A stretch of 64,000 nt of DNA from assembly GCA_027943335.1 (NCBI GenBank), contig BSBK01001114.1, positions 303,501 through 367,500 of the forward strand, read 5' to 3'. Source of the stretch: Chamaecyparis obtusa. Lineage: Eukaryota > Streptophyta > Pinopsida > Cupressales > Cupressaceae. Position 1 is the stretch's first letter, and each line of letters starts with the position of its first letter. Shown one piece after another: positions 58,941-64,000 of this stretch. Both the position numbers and the translations under genes were made by a program. The notes beneath the pieces were generated by a model that made no database searches, was not told the DNA's origin, and was given only the letters and a program-made list of their open reading frames with translations.

Positions 58941-61048
58941 CTTTTACTAAATTGAGACCAAAACCTAAAACTAAAATGAACCTAGAAACCTTCAATTCTT
59001 AAATGTGTAACAATCAAATGAGTTCATAATTTACGACCTTTGAAACCCAAATCCATGCATTAATTTCTGCAGAAGAATGATGACTGGATCAAGCATTATT
59101 GTACAATACTATAATATATTTAACTTACCATCAAATTTCTAAGGCAGATTTCCAATACCTATTTACTTTAAGACTAACTTTGATGCTTAGAATGACACCA
59201 CAATACTTAGAATCATGCTCTCCACAAAATTCATTTCTCGTAGCGATGGCAAACAATGTGTCAAAGCACAGAACCAATGCCCTCATTTAACAGATAACAA
59301 CATAATTGTTTAAAATGAAATAAATACAACAAAAAATCAATCCGACTGCCTGCAAATTTTGAATTATAAAACTCATTGAAACCATGGCGATTGCCTTACC
59401 TCCAAATTTTGCACAAATTGTCTCTCACTGTCAATGATGTCGATGAGAAAAAATGGATAGATGTTTGCCTTACCTATAGTTAAATGATTGCATGTACTTT
59501 CTTTACCTTCCACATCTGATTAATTAATGATGCATTAATTTGTGAGTCTCATTATTTTTAGTTTTTTCTATGTATGGATAGAGAATTATGAGCTGGCAGT
59601 GGAATACCAAGTGTTTCTTTAAAATTACACCATTTTTTATAGATGACCTCTATAAGGGGGTTGGATGCCACTATAGTTGTTATGCCTCTCAGTATAATAA
59701 ATGGGCATACTCACCGAGTAATTGTCTATGGCTAAACTTATCTCAAATTTACACAACTTTCCTCCACTACCTATTTACACAAGTTAAATATGGAAATTCA
59801 TCTATATTTCTTTCACAAATTGGTCCTGCCAATATTTACTACCCATCCTTTTCCTTATCTCTATTAAGCATCTGTGACCACCATATTTTTTGATAATCTC
59901 TATGCCATTGTTTCAGAACCATTCTAAAACCTCCCAGTCTTCTTGTCCCCTTTACAAATTTTGTAGCTTGAAATAGTTGTCGGGCAACATTTCTACTTGA
60001 GGACAAAGAATTTCATCTCTAGTTTGTCACATCTTGCTGACATAAATCCACTTTCCTTTCACTAAATTAAAATCAAATGATGAACACATCATATAGTATA
60101 GAATTTGAGCCAAATATATGTTCATACGTCGCAACCAAGTATTATGTCCATTACTACAAACTAAATTTTCTTGGGAAATACAACCAAATTTCATGCAATT
60201 TATTCAGTACATCTTGTAAAAGAATGTCCATGTCAATGCATATAACACATTATAGATAACTATACAACCTTTTCATCCAATGGTTAGTAGGTTTCCAATG
60301 GTCGTCCACACCTCTTGAGCATTGATAATCGTTGATTGTAAAAATTCAGGTCTTCCATTTCAATAGAAAATACCTTCGATGTAATTAATGTTAAATAAAT
60401 GTAGAACTTAAATGAATTTAAAGCTAGCATCTTGTTTTATTTTATTTGGAAGAAACTCATAAAAATATATTGTTGGCACTATCAAGCATATAGATTAGAT
60501 GCAAGTTGTATTATAATAGACACTTACATTAAGAGACTTTGAATCATTTGTGAAGGCAATGAAAAGATGAGATACAATCATAGGAAACTCAACTAAATAT
60601 TGTTGACACAATCATGTTTGCAATTGCGCAAGAAGGTAGTGTGAAAAGTATGTGATCCTCAAACAAAATAGAATAACCTTGTAGCAATGTATAACCACTA
60701 GAAATTGAACTACCTATGTTGGACAAGTCAAATTATACCAATAATTAAAGATGATTCAAGAGTATGATTTTTGGTAGACTATGATCCTCGAGGTGAAACC
60801 TGATCCTTGAGCTGATAAAAAAGACCTCCATCTTGTAGCTTGATAGTACAATTATTAGTTCCTTGATCAATTAAAAAGACTATGAGCTTCATTTGGTTTA
60901 GTAGATTAAAAAAATGGTTTGAATTGCAATCTCACTAGGAGAAAAGGAGTGTGACAAAGCAGTTAGACATCTAAACTTCCAAACATAGTTGATGATGGTA
61001 AGGCAACATGAGGTGGAGATCATGTTGTGAGTAGTTAATAAATGAAGA
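58941..61048. other. AT-rich intergenic, nothing recognised
   Basis: Short frames (59099, 59588, 60077) lack domains. No repeats recognised. Confidence 0.5.
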
Positions 61049-61053
61049 GAAGT

Positions 61054-62299
61054 TGTAGACGCCTAAAATCATCCTGACACTCTTATATTAATTAAATTAA
61101 ATTAAATTAATATTCCCCTTAGCATTATGGTTAATTTTAATTAATTAATTATATTTCTTATATTCAACTATCTATTTAATTAAAGTTATTTAATTAAATA
61201 GGTTCATCCTCCTTTTGTATTTAAATTTAATTTAAATACCTCCCCTAATGTATTCAACTTATTTAATACATGATTCCTCCACAAGTCCCCTTTTTGTTAA
61301 ATTTATATTTATTAATTTTCCTACATTCACTAATATTCCTCTAAGCTATAACTAATTTTAATTTAATTTAGATTAATTCTAAACCCACCTAAAAAGCCTA
61401 GCCTACACCCATCATTTTCATCCTAATAAGTCTACCCACTAATTAATCTTGATTAATTAGGCTAAAAAGGTGATTCCTAACTTATTAGAGCCTAATGAGT
61501 TGCTCACACATGTGAGAAAATCATCCCAAGGAAGCCACCAAAATTTCTTAAATTCTCTTACATCCCTCTTACAACCTTTTCCACCACTCCTTTCTCCAAG
61601 GTTGCTCACACATCTGAGCAACCTTGAGCCTCTCAAACCTTAAATGCTCTGAGTTGACTTTTTACATGGCATGTCTTTTTTCCCTTACGACTCCTATGTG
61701 GCTCTTATGTGGATGCCACATAGGTGCCACCTCATCCAAGCCCTTCTCTTGCCTCCAAAAATCTATAAATAGGAGGCCTCACTCCTTGCAAATCATCTTT
61801 CTTTTATGCATTGTTATCATGCTAGAATAGCTCTAGAATTCCATAGTTTAATTCCATACTTTTTTATCTTAGTTTATTATTGAATCAAGATATTACATGC
61901 TAGGTAAAATGGTGAATGAATCTTAGATTAATATTGCATCTAATATTAGTTTCTTAGTTTAAATCTTGCATTTGCATCAATGTTGAAGGCTTGAAACAAG
62001 TTCCTCGTAGTTGCTCTTAAGCTCTTCATCACTCCATTAGCTTGCATTGAAGAATCCATCCACCTCAAGGAAAAAATATTAGTGGGATTTATATTTTGTG
62101 TTGGGAGAGCACACCCACATCAATCTCAAAGAGAAAATCAACAAGTCTTGGGTGCACTTGTTTGGCTCATCAGAGGTTATGTTGGAAGCAATGTGTAGTT
62201 ACAAGTTCATGAATATGTTAGATTAGAATGAAGTGATTTATTTGTCTAATGTTTGCATGTTTGAGCTTGTTCCACACATGTAGATTTCTAACATATACA
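61054..62299 (+). repeat. Possible solo LTR
   Basis: Starts TGTAGACGCC and ends CATATACA, giving TGTA...TACA termini. Flanks are GAAGT (61049-61053) and GAAGC (62300-62304), a 4-of-5 match to a TSD. A plus-strand CTATAAATAGG box lies at 61763-61774, and AT-rich TTAATTAA tracts at 61080-61240. Length about 1.25 kb fits an LTR. No second copy is in the window, so this is an inference. Confidence 0.35.
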
Positions 62300-62304
62300 G
62301 AAGC

Positions 62305-64000
62305 ATATTTCCACATCCAAGGAAAATGAAAAATAACATGGAAGTAAGAAGAGTCGCCCATAACTGTTTAACATGAGGATAAAACTAGAAACAATGTTTT
62401 AAGGACTAGTTTCAATTTAGATGTTAGGAATTTATTTATTCAAGTGTCTTGATTTTATAAATTGAGTTTTGTGAGTGTAAAAGTGATTTCTACAATTGTG
62501 AACTTGAACCAAATGTATGACAATGAACTTATTGCACATAGATTTAAGGGCACAATTTTGTAATCTAAATCTTGTTTGCTTTAATTCTTAACATTTGAAT
62601 TTGTGCAAGGAAAAAAAGTGTGTTATCACTTAATCTCACCATTTTAATTTTTTATTGAGTCCCTTCCCGTTTGTGTGTCTAACCTTAGTTGACCCACTAT
62701 CTATAACTGATTTGAGAAATCTTTAATGTGGATATTAATTTGTGATTTACATAGTAGTGTGGTTCTTTATTGTTCCCTCATGTGTTGTAAATTGTCAAAG
62801 CCCATAAAATTCTATGTATGAGGGCTTCGTGTTGGAATTTGTAACTATTCTATAATATTTTTGGGGTTTCCTTAAATGTAATACCTTGCACCCATTCCTT
62901 GATATCCCCACCCATTTATCTAAGATCATTTTCATTGTTGGTCCATATTAGATTTATTCCTCCACCAATATTGCTCTCACTACATTCTAATCCCTAATCT
63001 CTAATTATTTCCACTAAAATAACAAAGTCCTTTGATCTTTGTAGGTCATTAGGTTCCCCCTTCCTAGAACAACCCTTTCATATTCACCCCACCATCTTGA
63101 TATTTTTAATGGAGATTTTTCCTAAGTATTTTATAGTTAACATTCCCTTCATATCTTCCTTAACCCCAAATAGACTAAACCTTTACTTTTCCCTTTAGTG
63201 TCAACCTTTTGAACTTCTCTCTCCCTTTTAATCTCCTACTAAAAGTCTAACTTTATATTGATTTTCTCCTTGGACTTCTCTCCATCCACTTTCCTTAAGG
63301 CATGATTTCCTTTGTATCCTTAATACCTAAGCCTTGATAAAGAAAAATTTTGTCCAAGACTTTTTATGAAATAGAAGAAGAAAAGACTAATTATTTGCAT
63401 CAAACCTTTTGAAGTTGCAATAACCTCTTACACCTTTGATATGATTCCATAGAGGAAAATATTCTAACATGAAGACATTATGTGAATGGATGTTAATGAG
63501 TTCACAAGTTATTGAAATCACCATATCACCAAGTTTTAGATGTTGCATAGTTGATGTATTTGCCCAATATATAGTTCAATTATTTTCTATTTTTTTTTGA
63601 TAATGTGACATGGTTTGTTAATAGTTCAAAGCTCCAAGGTAGCAAGAATAAATATTTTAAGCATTGAAAATGAACCAATGAATATAAGCACACAACTACT
63701 AAAATAAGTCCTACCGAGCCTCTTACAATGCCTATAATGGCATTAATGGTTACCCCTACAACCACTATATTTAGCTATGTAGGCTCACTAAAAAAATGTT
63801 TTTATCAAAATGGAACAAATTTAAGTAGATAAACAAATGAAAAGGAGCACATGCCCCGTCACTTATGTGGTTATTATTGTTGATCTCAAAATACCCAAGC
63901 CACATTCAAATCTCATATGCAATTTTTTTTAGGGTTCTGCACACTACTTTTACTCTAAATCTAGAGCCATCATTACTATAGAAAATATGTCATGTCCCCA
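62305..64000. other. AT-rich intergenic, nothing recognised
   Basis: No gene, RNA or repeat could be named. The frame at 63580-63765 is not supported by any motif. Confidence 0.5.

Overview
The window is repeat-dominated plant nuclear DNA. It has long nested LTR retrotransposons, plant-type Ty3/Gypsy and Ty1/Copia domains, tRNA-Met primer sites, telomere-like TTAGGG tracts, a pentatricopeptide-repeat (PPR) gene relic and almost no host genes. Size, nesting and slow decay suggest a large seed-plant genome, most likely a gymnosperm; the species is inference. No intact host gene, rRNA, tRNA or CRISPR array was seen.

Layout. 1-3760: edge-truncated Tat-lineage Ty3/Gypsy element E (minus strand). 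3761-10400: AT-rich DNA with nothing recognised. 10406-14368: D1, a small non-autonomous Copia-like element with perfect ATATA target-site duplication (TSD). 14374-17575: AT-rich DNA with two Helitron-like 3' ends and a PPR fragment. 17581-48274: a 30.7-kb nest. Its outer shell is element A (1229-bp LTRs, TSD CTTGT), with a zinc-knuckle gag-like gene and a long second ORF but no reverse transcriptase or integrase. A is interrupted at 20195-26574 by chromovirus C (minus, TSD GAAGG) and at 30813-46709 by Tat element B (minus, no clean TSD). 48280-49064: the other side of an older LTR-like sequence that A split. 49140-49813: Helitron-like ends and a 59-bp inverted repeat. 49970-52980: degenerate telomere-like DNA, switching to the opposite polarity at about 53045-53240. 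54446-58935: D2, sister of D1, TSD GACCT. 58941-64000: AT-rich DNA with a possible solo LTR at 61054-62299.

How the parts relate. C and B encode full replication machinery in almost unbroken frames, disabled mainly by nonsense codons. A, D1 and D2 have intact cis signals (LTRs, primer site, purine tract, TSD) but lack polymerase and must have moved with help from other elements. The most striking object is inside B: on the strand opposite its gag-pol lies a complete gene model with its own TATA box (32960-32968), a start at 33042, a probable 510-bp intron and a roughly 669-codon frame. It encodes a plant-mobile-domain-like (PMD) protein with coiled-coil and proline-rich tail, broken by 13 nonsense codons (10 TAG, 3 TGA, no TAA) and no frameshift.
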